A DNA stretch of 64,000 nucleotides, taken from positions 24,829 to 88,828 of the forward strand of contig NZ_JPRN01000016.1 of assembly GCF_000737715.1 (NCBI RefSeq). The letters run 5' to 3'. This DNA comes from Chryseobacterium sp. JM1 (GTDB taxonomy: Bacteria; Bacteroidota; Bacteroidia; Flavobacteriales; Weeksellaceae). Of this stretch, positions 25,683 through 33,916 are shown piece by piece. The notes beneath the pieces are model-generated. The model was given only the letters and a program-made list of their open reading frames with translations. It did no database searches and had not been told where the DNA came from. Numbering within the stretch: position 1 is the stretch's first letter; each line of letters starts with the position of its first letter. Position numbers and translations under genes: made by a program.

Positions 25683-26420
25683 CTATTTGTTCATAACACT
25701 GAAAGCACCTTCAGAGCCTGTAAAAAAGCTGGTGTACAGGACTTCTGTATTCCCGACACGGATCTCGTAGGTATCTTCAAGCAGGCCTTTTACAAAACTG
25801 TCTGCCACCTCTGAAGCGGGAATACCATTCTCTCTGCCTCCGATTTCTGCTGAAAAATCTGTATTGACAAGGGGAGGCATCAGTTCAAAAACTTTCACAG
25901 AAGTGTCTTTAGCCAGCTCGTATCTGAGCAGTTGTGTATAAGAATGTAGAGCGGCTTTAGAATCAGAATAGGTAGGAACGTGTGAACCCGGAGCAAACGC
26001 AACAATGGAAGAAACATTGACTACCGCTGAATTTTCTTCCTGTTTCAGTAATGGAAGCAGTTTTTCAGTCAGGCGGATGGGGGCAAAATAATTGGTCTCA
26101 AATTCTGCAGAAGCTTTGGTATACGTATCTGAAGCATCAGAAAGCGTGTACGCGTAAGCATGTCCGGCATTGTTGATCAGGATATTCAATCCCCCGAAAT
26201 TAAGCTTAATTTCTTCCACCAATCGGTCTACATCTTTTTCGTTGGTGATGTCAGCCTGTAGGGTAAAGACATTTTCAAGACCTTCTGCCGCAGCGTCCAG
26301 CTTTTCTTTGTTTCTTCCTGCAATAATAATTTTGTTGGATGCATTCAGTAATTTTGCAATTTCCAGTCCGATTCCTGAGCCTCCGCCAGTGATTAGAATA
26401 GTGTTGTTGGTAATGTTCAT
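25683..26420 (-). CDS. Short-chain dehydrogenase/reductase
   Basis: The 245-aa protein has the classical SDR motifs: TGGGSGIG (11-18), NNAG, the catalytic Ser in VVNVSSIVAF and YSDSK (Tyr-x3-Lys). It is of the DltE-like type, NAD(P)-dependent and cytosolic. The substrate is not evident. It lies downstream of the TetR gene and has its own copy of the same palindromic operator, so it is the probable target of that repressor. Confidence 0.9.
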   Translation of the reverse strand: MNITNNTILITGGGSGIGLEIAKLLNASNKIIIAGRNKEKLDAAAEGLENVFTLQADITNEKDVDRLVEEIKLNFGGLNILINNAGHAYAYTLSDASDTYTKASAEFETNYFAPIRLTEKLLPLLKQEENSAVVNVSSIVAFAPGSHVPTYSDSKAALHSYTQLLRYELAKDTSVKVFELMPPLVNTDFSAEIGGRENGIPASEVADSFVKGLLEDTYEIRVGNTEVLYTSFFTGSEGAFSVMNK

Positions 26421-26455
26421 GACATTTTTTGTATTAAATTAATAAGTATTTTAAA

Positions 26456-26473
26456 TTGTACTATTTGGTACAA
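26456..26473 (-). promoter_or_regulatory. TetR operator before the SDR gene
   Basis: TTGTAC-TATTTG-GTACAA is a perfect 6-bp inverted repeat with a 6-base spacer, 36 bases before the SDR start. It differs by one spacer base from the site before the TetR gene. Confidence 0.7.
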
Positions 26474-26489
26474 AATTGATTAAATTTTT

Positions 26490-27074
26490 TTAATCCAGTA
26501 TGTTAAGATTCATTTTAAGAATGCTTCTCAAAATTTCCGGTGAGCTTTCCATTCTTCTGGTGACATGGATTCCGTTCCATAAATTACTCAGGTGCCAGCC
26601 GATCATTTCCGGATCTTCAGTACTGGTGATCTGTCTGTTTTTTTGTGCATTTCTGATGGTTTCTGCAAACAGGGCTTGTAGCTTTTTCAGCAATTGAGCG
26701 GTGATCTTTTTTATGTCATGATCCTTTTCAGAAAGCTGTACCAGGGCATTTCCCAAATAACAGCCCCGTTCTTTATCACAGTCTGAAGCATCGGCCAAAC
26801 TCAGAAAAAACTCTTTAATGAATTGAATTGGATCATCAGAGACAGCCAAATTTCCGGAGAATTTTTGATAGAAACTGTCTGAAAACTGTCTGATCGAACG
26901 GATATAAAGTTCCTGTTTTCCCCCTTTAAAAGCAAGATAAAAACTGCCTTTCCCGATTCCCATAGCGCAAAGCAGTTCATCGGCAGAAGCTGTATCATAG
27001 CCTTTGTCTTTGAAAACTTCAGTTGCTTTTGCAACGGCTTCCTGCTCGTCGAATATTTTAGGTCTTCCTGCCAT
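26490..27074 (-). CDS. TetR/AcrR-family repressor
   Basis: The 194-aa protein from MAGRPKIFDEQEAVAKA has an N-terminal HTH (SADELLCAMGIGKGSFYLAF) and a C-terminal ligand domain. The start is chosen because the frame upstream covers the promoter TTG-N20-TACCTTTG. The operator lies in that promoter, implying autorepression. The ligand is unknown; the partner SDR may act on it. Confidence 0.88.
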   Translation of the reverse strand: MAGRPKIFDEQEAVAKATEVFKDKGYDTASADELLCAMGIGKGSFYLAFKGGKQELYIRSIRQFSDSFYQKFSGNLAVSDDPIQFIKEFFLSLADASDCDKERGCYLGNALVQLSEKDHDIKKITAQLLKKLQALFAETIRNAQKNRQITSTEDPEMIGWHLSNLWNGIHVTRRMESSPEILRSILKMNLNILD

Positions 27075-27091
27075 CGGGATTATTTCTGCGA

Positions 27092-27122
27092 CAAAGGTAT
27101 GCAATTGTACTATTCGGTACAA
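27092..27122 (-). promoter_or_regulatory. TetR promoter with overlapping operator
   Basis: On the minus strand TTG (27122-27120), 20 bases, TACCTTTG (27099-27092). The dyad TTGTAC-TATTCG-GTACAA at 27105-27122 fills the spacer, so binding would block polymerase. Confidence 0.75.
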
Positions 27123-27195
27123 AATAAAAAACTCAATATGTTTTATAGTTTTTGTCGATCAAAAAAATTAAGAGATAGAGTAAAAATGCTTCATC

Positions 27196-27729
27196 CTATA
27201 AATCTAAAGTCATAAAAACAGCCGTTTCCTCCGGATTTTCATACAGTCTTGTATTGATTCCTGTAATGCTGAATCCCATTCTCCCGTAGAACTGTATCGC
27301 CTGATAATTGGTATTCTGCGTTTCAAGCTCAATAATTCTGCAGTTTAAATGTCTGGCTTCACGAACAGCATTTTTGATGAGCTGGGCTCCGGCTCCGTTT
27401 CTCCTGAATTTTTCACTGATCAGAATATTTTCAATATAAAAGCTGTTATTCCATGTTCTGTGTTCGCAGATGATCCAGCCCATAAGCTCTCCATCTTCAA
27501 AAATGCCGAAAGAATGTCCTTTTTCAATGATTTCATTAAGCTCTTCAATGTCGTTGGAATGAGTTTCCCAGACCTTAGAGTAGGGTATGTTTTTTTCTTT
27601 TAATACAAACTCAAAAGAGCCAGCGTATTCAACAAAAGAAACGGAGAGGATTTTGTCTGTATTGTATCCGTTAAGTCCCCAATTGAGTGTGGGATTTTCA
27701 GTCAGTTTTTCTAATTTTTTTATTTCCAT
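27196..27729 (-). CDS. GNAT acetyltransferase, streptothricin-acetyltransferase-like
   Basis: The 177-aa protein has a GNAT core with acetyl-CoA loop FRRNGAGAQLIKNA and the C-terminal part ELETQNTNYQAIQFYGRMGF followed by GINTRLYEN, which is the layout of streptothricin acetyltransferases. A true resistance role is not shown. It ends a three-gene operon with the VOC and the 281-aa genes. Confidence 0.75.
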   Translation of the reverse strand: MEIKKLEKLTENPTLNWGLNGYNTDKILSVSFVEYAGSFEFVLKEKNIPYSKVWETHSNDIEELNEIIEKGHSFGIFEDGELMGWIICEHRTWNNSFYIENILISEKFRRNGAGAQLIKNAVREARHLNCRIIELETQNTNYQAIQFYGRMGFSITGINTRLYENPEETAVFMTLDL

Positions 27730-27746
27730 GGAAATATGATTGATTG

Positions 27747-28139
27747 TTATTGAATTTCAGTACAGATTTCTACTAAATAATGATCCGGATCTTTGACATA
27801 AGCAACCTGTTGTCCCCAAGGTTTTACCGCTATATCTTCATATAGAACAGCTCCGTTTTGAACCGCTTTTTCTACCAGTTTCTCCACATTATCCGTAGTA
27901 AATCCCAATTCGATTCCAAATGGTTTTTCTTCAGATTTAGAAGACAAAAATCCTTTTTTTATATTGGAACTGGCTAAACTTATGGAGGCAAAAGAAAGAC
28001 TGGTTTCCCCAGTAAGCAGTTCCCCGTAATCTTTTTCAGGGGTGATGAATTTAATGGGTAAGTCAAAAGTCTGATGGTAAAAGTTCATTGACTTCTCCAC
28101 ATCTTCAACGTATAAAATAACATACTTGAATTTTATCAT
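27747..28139 (-). CDS. VOC-family (glyoxalase-like) protein
   Basis: The 130-aa protein has two beta-alpha-beta-beta-beta units, starting YVILYVEDVEKSMNFYHQTF and ending AYVKDPDHYLVEICTE. The Glu near the C-terminus is a usual metal ligand. It may be a glyoxalase, a dioxygenase-like enzyme or a drug-binding protein. It lies 10 bases after the 281-aa gene and 17 before the GNAT gene. Confidence 0.82.
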   Translation of the reverse strand: MIKFKYVILYVEDVEKSMNFYHQTFDLPIKFITPEKDYGELLTGETSLSFASISLASSNIKKGFLSSKSEEKPFGIELGFTTDNVEKLVEKAVQNGAVLYEDIAVKPWGQQVAYVKDPDHYLVEICTEIQ

Positions 28140-28149
28140 AATGATGGTT

Positions 28150-28995
28150 TTAATGGGTATTTAAAATATAGTCTTCGTCTGTGATCATCTCTATATTTGG
28201 ACCATTCCGGGGATAATATTCCATCCCTCCGAAAATGCCGAAATGAAGCGGATACTTCTGCTCCAGTTGACGTACCTTGCTTCCGAAAGCATTGATATCA
28301 ACATGTTGAACCGCATTTTCCATCTGTCTTCCGTTGGAAAAGAAAAACATCAGATTGGAATGTTCTTTAAAATCGCAGTCATAGTAGTAGAATACATGGA
28401 TATTCTCTTCAGTACAGATACAAATCAGATCATTGATTAAGTTTTCTTTGTGTATGGTAGGCAGATTGCAGTCGATCCTTACTGAAATATTTTCAGCATT
28501 GTTTTTTCTGAAATCTGAGCCGGTGATCTGCATAAACCGATGTTCTATGGTTTCATAGGTTACATTTTCCGGGCTTAAATTTCTGCTTGATTGTACTTCG
28601 AAAGGAGTGTCGATCATATGAGCATTGGCGAGAATCAGTAGTTTTTCTATTTCTGAAACGAACTGGAAATGTTCGTCAAAAAGGGTATAATCACCTGTTG
28701 ATATCAATAATTTATTCTCATTGATCTTTATACTCAAATACATCCTTTTAAAACGGGGATGTAATTCTTCCAGTTTCCTGATGAGGTTTTCGGGATGATC
28801 TACTGAAACTCTTGCTTCCAGCTCGGCAAGATTGTTAGCATGGCCTCCAAATCCTTTGAAAAACTTAAAAAATTGGAAACGGTATAGATTTTCCGGGAAT
28901 TTAAAATACCAGTAGACTCCTAAAATCATGGCTGCATTGTTTGTTTTAAAGGTGGTTCTCAAATTTAATAAAATTTCATACTCCAAAACTTTCAA
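28150..28995 (-). CDS. Conserved hypothetical protein
   Basis: The 281-aa product has no signal peptide or membrane helix and no recognised motif. The sequence alternates helices with beta strands and has many aromatic residues (FYYYDCDF, GMEYYPRNGP). It is first of an operon with VOC and GNAT genes, and divergent from the phosphatase gene. Function unknown. Confidence 0.65.
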   Translation of the reverse strand: MKVLEYEILLNLRTTFKTNNAAMILGVYWYFKFPENLYRFQFFKFFKGFGGHANNLAELEARVSVDHPENLIRKLEELHPRFKRMYLSIKINENKLLISTGDYTLFDEHFQFVSEIEKLLILANAHMIDTPFEVQSSRNLSPENVTYETIEHRFMQITGSDFRKNNAENISVRIDCNLPTIHKENLINDLICICTEENIHVFYYYDCDFKEHSNLMFFFSNGRQMENAVQHVDINAFGSKVRQLEQKYPLHFGIFGGMEYYPRNGPNIEMITDEDYILNTH

Positions 28996-29001
28996 AACCC
29001 T

Positions 29002-29009
29002 TAAATTTG
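29002..29009 (+). promoter_or_regulatory. -7 element of the phosphatase gene
   Basis: TAAATTTG matches TAnnTTTG fully, 20 bases before the ATG. Confidence 0.65.
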
Positions 29010-29029
29010 TCGCAACAAAAATTTACTAG

Positions 29030-30676
29030 ATGCTTAGGAAAATTTCAATTGCGGCAGCGGCTTTACTGTCCGTAATTACAATCAATGCTCAGAAGAACAA
29101 AAATTCTCAATTAGAAAGACCTAAATTAGTCGTAGGATTAGTTGTAGACCAGATGAGGTGGGACTACCTGTACCGTTTTTATAACAAATACGGAAACGAT
29201 GGTTTTAAAAGACTTCTGAATACAGGATATTCTTTAAATAACGTCCACATCCCTTATGTACCTACCATTACGGCATTGGGACATACCTGCATCTATACAG
29301 GTTCTGTACCTGCGATCCATGGGATTGCCGGAAACGACTGGACAGATAAAGAAACCGGAAAAAATGTATACTGTACAGCAGACGAGAGCGTGCAGCCGGT
29401 AGGAACAACCAATGCAAAGACGGGAAGTCATTCTCCGAAAAACCTTTGGTCTACCACCGTAACCGACGAATTGAGACTGGCGACCAACTTCCAGGGGAAA
29501 GTGATCGGGGTTTCGTTAAAAGACCGTGCTTCTATTCTTCCTGCGGGCCATACGCCGAACGGAGCCTTCTGGTTTGATGACAGTACCGGAAATTTCATTA
29601 CGAGTTCATGGTATATGAATGACCTGCCTCAGTGGATGAAGTCTTTTAATGCACAGAATCTGCCTGAAAAATTAGTAGCAAACGGCTGGAATACCTTACT
29701 TCCGATTAACCAATATACAGAAAGTTCTCCGGATAATTCTCCATGGGAAGGACTGCTGGGAAGTGCAAAAACACCGGTGTTCCCTTACAGCAATTTAGCT
29801 CAGGATTACCAAACTAAAAAAGACAACATCCGTTATACACCTTTCGGAAATACGCTGACGCTGAAACTGGCTGAAGCTTCTGTAGAAGGAGAAAAATTAG
29901 GAGGTGATACTATTACTGACTTCTTAGCGATCAATCTTGCATCTACGGATTATGCAGGGCATAAATTCGGACCGAATTCTATTGAAGTGGAAGATGTTTA
30001 TTTGAGACTTGACCAGGATCTGGCTCAATTCTTCAATTACCTGGATTCAAAAATAGGAAAAGGGGAGTACACTGTTTTCCTTTCTGCTGACCACGGTGGA
30101 GCACATTCTGTAGGATTCCTGAAAGAACATAAGATCACGACAGGATTCTTCGGAGAAGGAATGGAAAAAGATATCAATCAGAAACTGAAGGATAAATTTG
30201 GGGTTGATAAACTGATCAATGCAGTAGACAATTACCAGATCTATTTCGACAGAAAGCTGATGCAGGATAACAAAATTGAACTGGATGATCTTAGAGATTT
30301 CACGATTAAAGAATTACAGAAAGATCCAACGGTTTTATACGCAGTATCTGTGGATGAAGTTCAGGAAGCTACCATTCCGGAACCGATCAAGCAGAGAATC
30401 ATCAACGGAATCAACAGACAGAGAAGTGGCGATATCCAACTGATCTCCCACGATTCTATGCTTCCTCCATACTCTAAAACAGGAACCACACACAGTGTAT
30501 GGAATTCTTATGACTCTCACATTCCATTGATCTTTATGGGTTGGGGAATTCAGAAAGGAGAAAGCAATAAAGCCTATAATATGACCGATATTGCGCCTAC
30601 CGTTTCATCACTGCTGAAAATTCAGTTCCCGAGTGGAAATGTAGGAAACCCGATTACGGAGGTTATTGGAAGATAA
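29030..30676 (+). CDS. pafA: PafA-type alkaline phosphatase
   Basis: The 548-aa protein has a signal peptide (MLRKISIAAAALLSVITINA). It carries the PafA catalytic set with a constant +2 offset from the known enzyme: Asp40 in VVDQM, nucleophile Thr81 in TITALGH, Lys164 and Arg166 in SLKDRAS, metal ligands in STDYAGH and SADHGG, and the last His in THSVW. It is a periplasmic, calcium/zinc-type phosphomonoesterase of the alkaline phosphatase superfamily, in PafA reported to be insensitive to phosphate repression. It is monocistronic. Confidence 0.92.
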   Translation: MLRKISIAAAALLSVITINAQKNKNSQLERPKLVVGLVVDQMRWDYLYRFYNKYGNDGFKRLLNTGYSLNNVHIPYVPTITALGHTCIYTGSVPAIHGIAGNDWTDKETGKNVYCTADESVQPVGTTNAKTGSHSPKNLWSTTVTDELRLATNFQGKVIGVSLKDRASILPAGHTPNGAFWFDDSTGNFITSSWYMNDLPQWMKSFNAQNLPEKLVANGWNTLLPINQYTESSPDNSPWEGLLGSAKTPVFPYSNLAQDYQTKKDNIRYTPFGNTLTLKLAEASVEGEKLGGDTITDFLAINLASTDYAGHKFGPNSIEVEDVYLRLDQDLAQFFNYLDSKIGKGEYTVFLSADHGGAHSVGFLKEHKITTGFFGEGMEKDINQKLKDKFGVDKLINAVDNYQIYFDRKLMQDNKIELDDLRDFTIKELQKDPTVLYAVSVDEVQEATIPEPIKQRIINGINRQRSGDIQLISHDSMLPPYSKTGTTHSVWNSYDSHIPLIFMGWGIQKGESNKAYNMTDIAPTVSSLLKIQFPSGNVGNPITEVIGR

Positions 30677-30696
30677 TTTAATTCTTATATAATACA

Positions 30697-30726
30697 AAAC
30701 ATTCCTTTCGGGGAATGTTTTTTTTT
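30697..30726 (+). terminator. pafA terminator
   Basis: AACATTCC pairs with GGAATGTT around six bases, followed by a run of T. Confidence 0.8.
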
Positions 30727-30820
30727 GATGTATACTTTCTGCTTATTAAAATTGAAGTGAAAGTTTTAATTGGATAAAATATTAATTTCTTATTTAATTC
30801 TAATTTTAGGGATATATTAT

Positions 30821-30828
30821 TATATTTG
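30821..30828 (+). promoter_or_regulatory. -7 element of the 52-aa peptide gene
   Basis: TATATTTG is a full TAnnTTTG match, 23 bases before the ATG at 30852. Confidence 0.55.
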
Positions 30829-30851
30829 GAAAACTAATTAAATATGTAAGC

Positions 30852-31010
30852 ATGAAAAAATTATCAAGAGAAAATCTAAAAATGATCAAGGGTAGTGGAG
30901 GTTTAGCATGTTCAGTTGACAATAGGTGTCCAACAAAGCATGTCTGCTGTAATCAGGTTTGCCTGAAAACTACCGAAATAGAACATTTACCTAATTGCGA
31001 AGAAATATAA
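30852..31010 (+). CDS. Short GG-leader-type peptide precursor
   Basis: The 52-aa product starts MKKLSRENLKMIKGSGG, a leader of the same type as the 25236..25469 peptide (Lys-Leu-Ser/Thr-Arg, then a Gly pair), and then has a short core with six Cys (ACSVDNRC, HVCCNQVC, NCEEI). It has its own promoter and a strong terminator. It is below the length usual gene callers accept. It may be an antimicrobial or signal peptide; its cut site would be after GSGG or GG. Confidence 0.65.
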   Translation: MKKLSRENLKMIKGSGGLACSVDNRCPTKHVCCNQVCLKTTEIEHLPNCEEI

Positions 31011-31112
31011 TGATAGCCAAGCTTGGTATCTGATCTACTTTACGACTTCAGTTCCCGGGCGGAAATATAAGTGCTAAAATATCGGGGGATATTTTTTACA
31101 TATTATCAAATC

Positions 31113-31146
31113 AAAGAGATGCAGATGTTGCATCTCTTTTTTTGTT
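31113..31146 (+). terminator. Terminator of the 52-aa peptide gene
   Basis: An 11-bp perfect stem (AAAGAGATGCA with TGCATCTCTTT) and a 5-base loop, followed by T. Confidence 0.85.
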
Positions 31147-31211
31147 ATTTTAAACACAATAATAATCATTCTAAGTAAAACGGTATTATGGCCGAATTAG
31201 ATGTTTTTTAA

Positions 31212-31682
31212 TTACTTCAGACTATCTTTAGGAATAGGAAATAATTTCCAGTTCATATAATTGGGATATTTTCTTTTTAAAATTTCGTAATAAATATAGT
31301 AAGGTTTGCTTTCTACCAACTTTGTTTGAATCATCTCTTTAGAAACTAATTTTCCATTTTTATCAAAAATGCATGTTAAACCTTTTCCTGTTTTGAAACT
31401 TAAAATTCCAACAACTTTGGTTTGTTCATCTTCTTTCACATATAGACTTAGAAAGTTCTCATCGTTTCGTTCTAGCAATCCTTTTGCATCTAAAAAAATA
31501 TAATTTTTTGTATCTTTTATACCTATATTATTCTTCTCTCTATAGAAAATAATCTTTTTTGGAAGATCTTTTTTATATATTTCTATAGTTGAATTTAGTA
31601 AATATTCAGTATTAACTTTTTTCTTTGTGCAATTAATTAGAAGCAGCAACAACGTGATGATTATATATGGAGAATACTTCAT
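31212..31682 (-). CDS. Small lipoprotein, partner of the metallopeptidase-like protein
   Basis: The 156-aa product has a lipobox (LLLLINC) and a Lys-rich soluble domain of mixed fold without a recognised family. It begins one base after the stop of the 528-aa gene. In polymorphic-toxin loci the gene directly after a toxin is usually its immunity, and a lipoprotein would suit a toxin acting in the periplasm; this is inference. Confidence 0.6.
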   Translation of the reverse strand: MKYSPYIIITLLLLLINCTKKKVNTEYLLNSTIEIYKKDLPKKIIFYREKNNIGIKDTKNYIFLDAKGLLERNDENFLSLYVKEDEQTKVVGILSFKTGKGLTCIFDKNGKLVSKEMIQTKLVESKPYYIYYEILKRKYPNYMNWKLFPIPKDSLK

Positions 31683-31683
31683 A

Positions 31684-33270
31684 TTACTTATTTTTAAATT
31701 TTAAAATATATTGCCCTGCAGTTACCCTGTTTATTATCATTCCATAAACGGAATTTTCAAATAATTCGCCACTTTCATCTCCATCAGGATCAAAACCTGT
31801 TAGATAATTACCATAATGAACAAATTCATGTAGCATTGTAACTGCCATTAAAAATGATGTTGCTTCTATGGTTGAGGTTGTAGAAGCTTGTTGAAGACCT
31901 AGAGTGAAATTTTCGTTAATATACAAAATCTCGGAAGTGGTTGAATTAAATAATCCAAAAACAGGATCATTTTTATATTTAAGTCCTGGAATCAATTCAA
32001 TTTGAGGTCCTTGCCCAAAAGTTAGTTTATCTAAGACCTGATTCTTAGACATTCCAGATATTTCAACGAGCTTATTAAGAATTAATGGATTATTTTGAAC
32101 ATATGATTTTAAATCCTTTACAATTTGTGTGAATCTTGGATATTTTATTTGGTCCAATCTTCTCATTTTAAAATTTGGAGATGATAAAGTTTCGTAATTG
32201 AGGATTGTAGAGGGATCTTCTAAAATAATCTGTTCCAAGAAATTTCCCTGAATATCTGTTAAAAACCAGTTTTTAAACTGTATTGCAGTAACATCAGGAT
32301 TAATCGTTATAAAATTCATTATCCATGAAAAAGGGATAGAATTAAACCCTGTATTCTGTCCTGCAATGGCAAATTGCATATATTTTTTTGCTAATGCGAA
32401 CGCTTTGTTCTGGTCCGCCATATTATATGTATACCAAAAGAGATTTAAAGATTCATTGCGGTAAAGAGAAAGCCACTGCCTTTCATCAAATGAGAAACGT
32501 CTGTCTACTTTAAATGCCTGATAAGCATTGTTATATTCATTTCCATTCGGAAGAGGTTCTTCCAAGCTTATTGGTGTTATAGGTGTTCCTCCTGACCCTC
32601 CGGAACCATTGGAGGAACCAGAATCACTTCCGTAAGATATGGTAGGACTTCCTCCCATATCCTGACAAATAGTAACTTTAATCATAGTAGAGCCAGTGCT
32701 TTCACAATGAGCATCATCATGATAATATCCAAATTCACAGGGAATTTCTAAAAACTGCTCATAACATGAAGCCGATTTTGATAAAGCTGCTTCGGAAAAA
32801 TTGCCTTCCTTGTAAATAAAATCTATTTCACCCCGATACATCCGGTGTATTTTTTTATTGTAGTCATTAAACCAATCTTTATCCGGGGTATATTTATAGA
32901 TGATTTTCGAAATTTCACCATTTCTTTTCCGAACCATCAAGTTATAAAAAACATTCTTTTCTTTGGGTATTTTGGGATATACAACCATTGAGTAGTGGAT
33001 ATCTGAGGGAGAATTTTCTACTGCGATAATCTTATTTTCATCGATCACAAAATCGGTCAATTCTGTTGTTTTCGAAAGAGAAGAAGCAGTAACCCTAAAT
33101 TCTTTCTGAATATTTACGTTCCCCAAACCTATTTGCATGGTTTGAAACGAAACCAGTTTTCCTTTTCCGGTGTCCTTGTCAGAAGTTTGTTCGTTTACTT
33201 CAAGTTCTGTTCTACAGTTGAACAGGAAGAATACGGATACAAGTAGCATCAAAACATTGAATTTTTTCAT
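31684..33270 (-). CDS. Lipoprotein with C-terminal HExxH metallopeptidase-like domain
   Basis: The 528-aa product has a lipobox (FLFNC), an N-terminal region to about residue 165, a Cys-rich segment (CYEQFLEIPCEFGYYHDDAHC, CQDMGG), a Gly/Ser linker (SGSSNGSGGSGG) and a C-terminal domain of about 290 residues. That domain has the zinc motif HEFVH (His481-Glu482-His485) followed by YGNYLTG and an acidic stretch with Glu502 and Glu505 as candidate third ligands. A constant N-terminus, a linker and a variable enzymatic end are typical of polymorphic toxins in Flavobacteriia. It could instead be a self-processing surface protease. Confidence 0.65.
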   Translation of the reverse strand: MKKFNVLMLLVSVFFLFNCRTELEVNEQTSDKDTGKGKLVSFQTMQIGLGNVNIQKEFRVTASSLSKTTELTDFVIDENKIIAVENSPSDIHYSMVVYPKIPKEKNVFYNLMVRKRNGEISKIIYKYTPDKDWFNDYNKKIHRMYRGEIDFIYKEGNFSEAALSKSASCYEQFLEIPCEFGYYHDDAHCESTGSTMIKVTICQDMGGSPTISYGSDSGSSNGSGGSGGTPITPISLEEPLPNGNEYNNAYQAFKVDRRFSFDERQWLSLYRNESLNLFWYTYNMADQNKAFALAKKYMQFAIAGQNTGFNSIPFSWIMNFITINPDVTAIQFKNWFLTDIQGNFLEQIILEDPSTILNYETLSSPNFKMRRLDQIKYPRFTQIVKDLKSYVQNNPLILNKLVEISGMSKNQVLDKLTFGQGPQIELIPGLKYKNDPVFGLFNSTTSEILYINENFTLGLQQASTTSTIEATSFLMAVTMLHEFVHYGNYLTGFDPDGDESGELFENSVYGMIINRVTAGQYILKFKNK

Positions 33271-33407
33271 AATGTGTTTTTATATTTTATTAACATTTCA
33301 AAACTAATAATTTACACTTCTCCTGAATAAGAATTATCCTGCATGCTTCTTGTAATTTGTAGCAAAAAAATGTACAGGATTTGAATATAATTTGAGCAGA
33401 TTTTATA

Positions 33408-33415
33408 TACATTTG
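33408..33415 (+). promoter_or_regulatory. -7 element of the XRE gene
   Basis: TACATTTG matches TAnnTTTG fully, 14 bases before the ATG. Confidence 0.6.
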
Positions 33416-33429
33416 TAAAAACAAACAAA

Positions 33430-33825
33430 ATGATGATCCAGGAAAAACTTAGAAACCTCAGAAAAGAAAAAGGCATAACACAGGAAAAAATGGCAAAAAT
33501 ATTATCTACAGATCCATCCAACTATTCGCGTAAGGAACAGGGAAAAGTAAAAATACATGATGAAGAATGGGAAAAGATGGCAGCAGCTTTGAACGTTCCT
33601 CTTGATGAAATAAAAGAGGACACAAAAGGTGGAGTTGTACATAATGATAATTCATCATTTAATGATAATTCTGGAAACTATTATATTCAGCATTTCAATA
33701 TTCCAAACAATCTGATAGATACATTACAGGATTGTATAAATCTTTTAAAAGATCAGGTTCATGAATTAAAGGAAGATAATAAAAAATTGAAGGAAGAAAA
33801 CACAAAACTAAAGTCCAAAATATAA
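33430..33825 (+). CDS. XRE-family regulator with coiled-coil tail
   Basis: The 131-aa protein has an N-terminal HTH_3 domain (LRKEKGITQEKMAKILSTDP then NYSRKEQGKVKI), an Asn-rich hinge (HNDNSSFNDNSGNYYIQ) and a C-terminal Leu/Lys/Glu coiled coil (LLKDQVHELKEDNKKLKEEN). It likely binds DNA as a dimer. It is divergent from the metallopeptidase lipoprotein operon 159 bases away and might control it. A one-codon shorter start is possible (MM). Confidence 0.8.
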   Translation: MMIQEKLRNLRKEKGITQEKMAKILSTDPSNYSRKEQGKVKIHDEEWEKMAAALNVPLDEIKEDTKGGVVHNDNSSFNDNSGNYYIQHFNIPNNLIDTLQDCINLLKDQVHELKEDNKKLKEENTKLKSKI

Positions 33826-33916
33826 AATATTTTACTTCCTGTAAATACAAAAAATCCATCTCACAATTTAGAAAGATAGATTTTTTACTAATTTCAAACT
33901 TATAATAGCCTAGATA

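Noticed and set aside
25587..25814. 75-codon plus-strand frame
   Set aside because: Antisense to the SDR 3' end; no motif.
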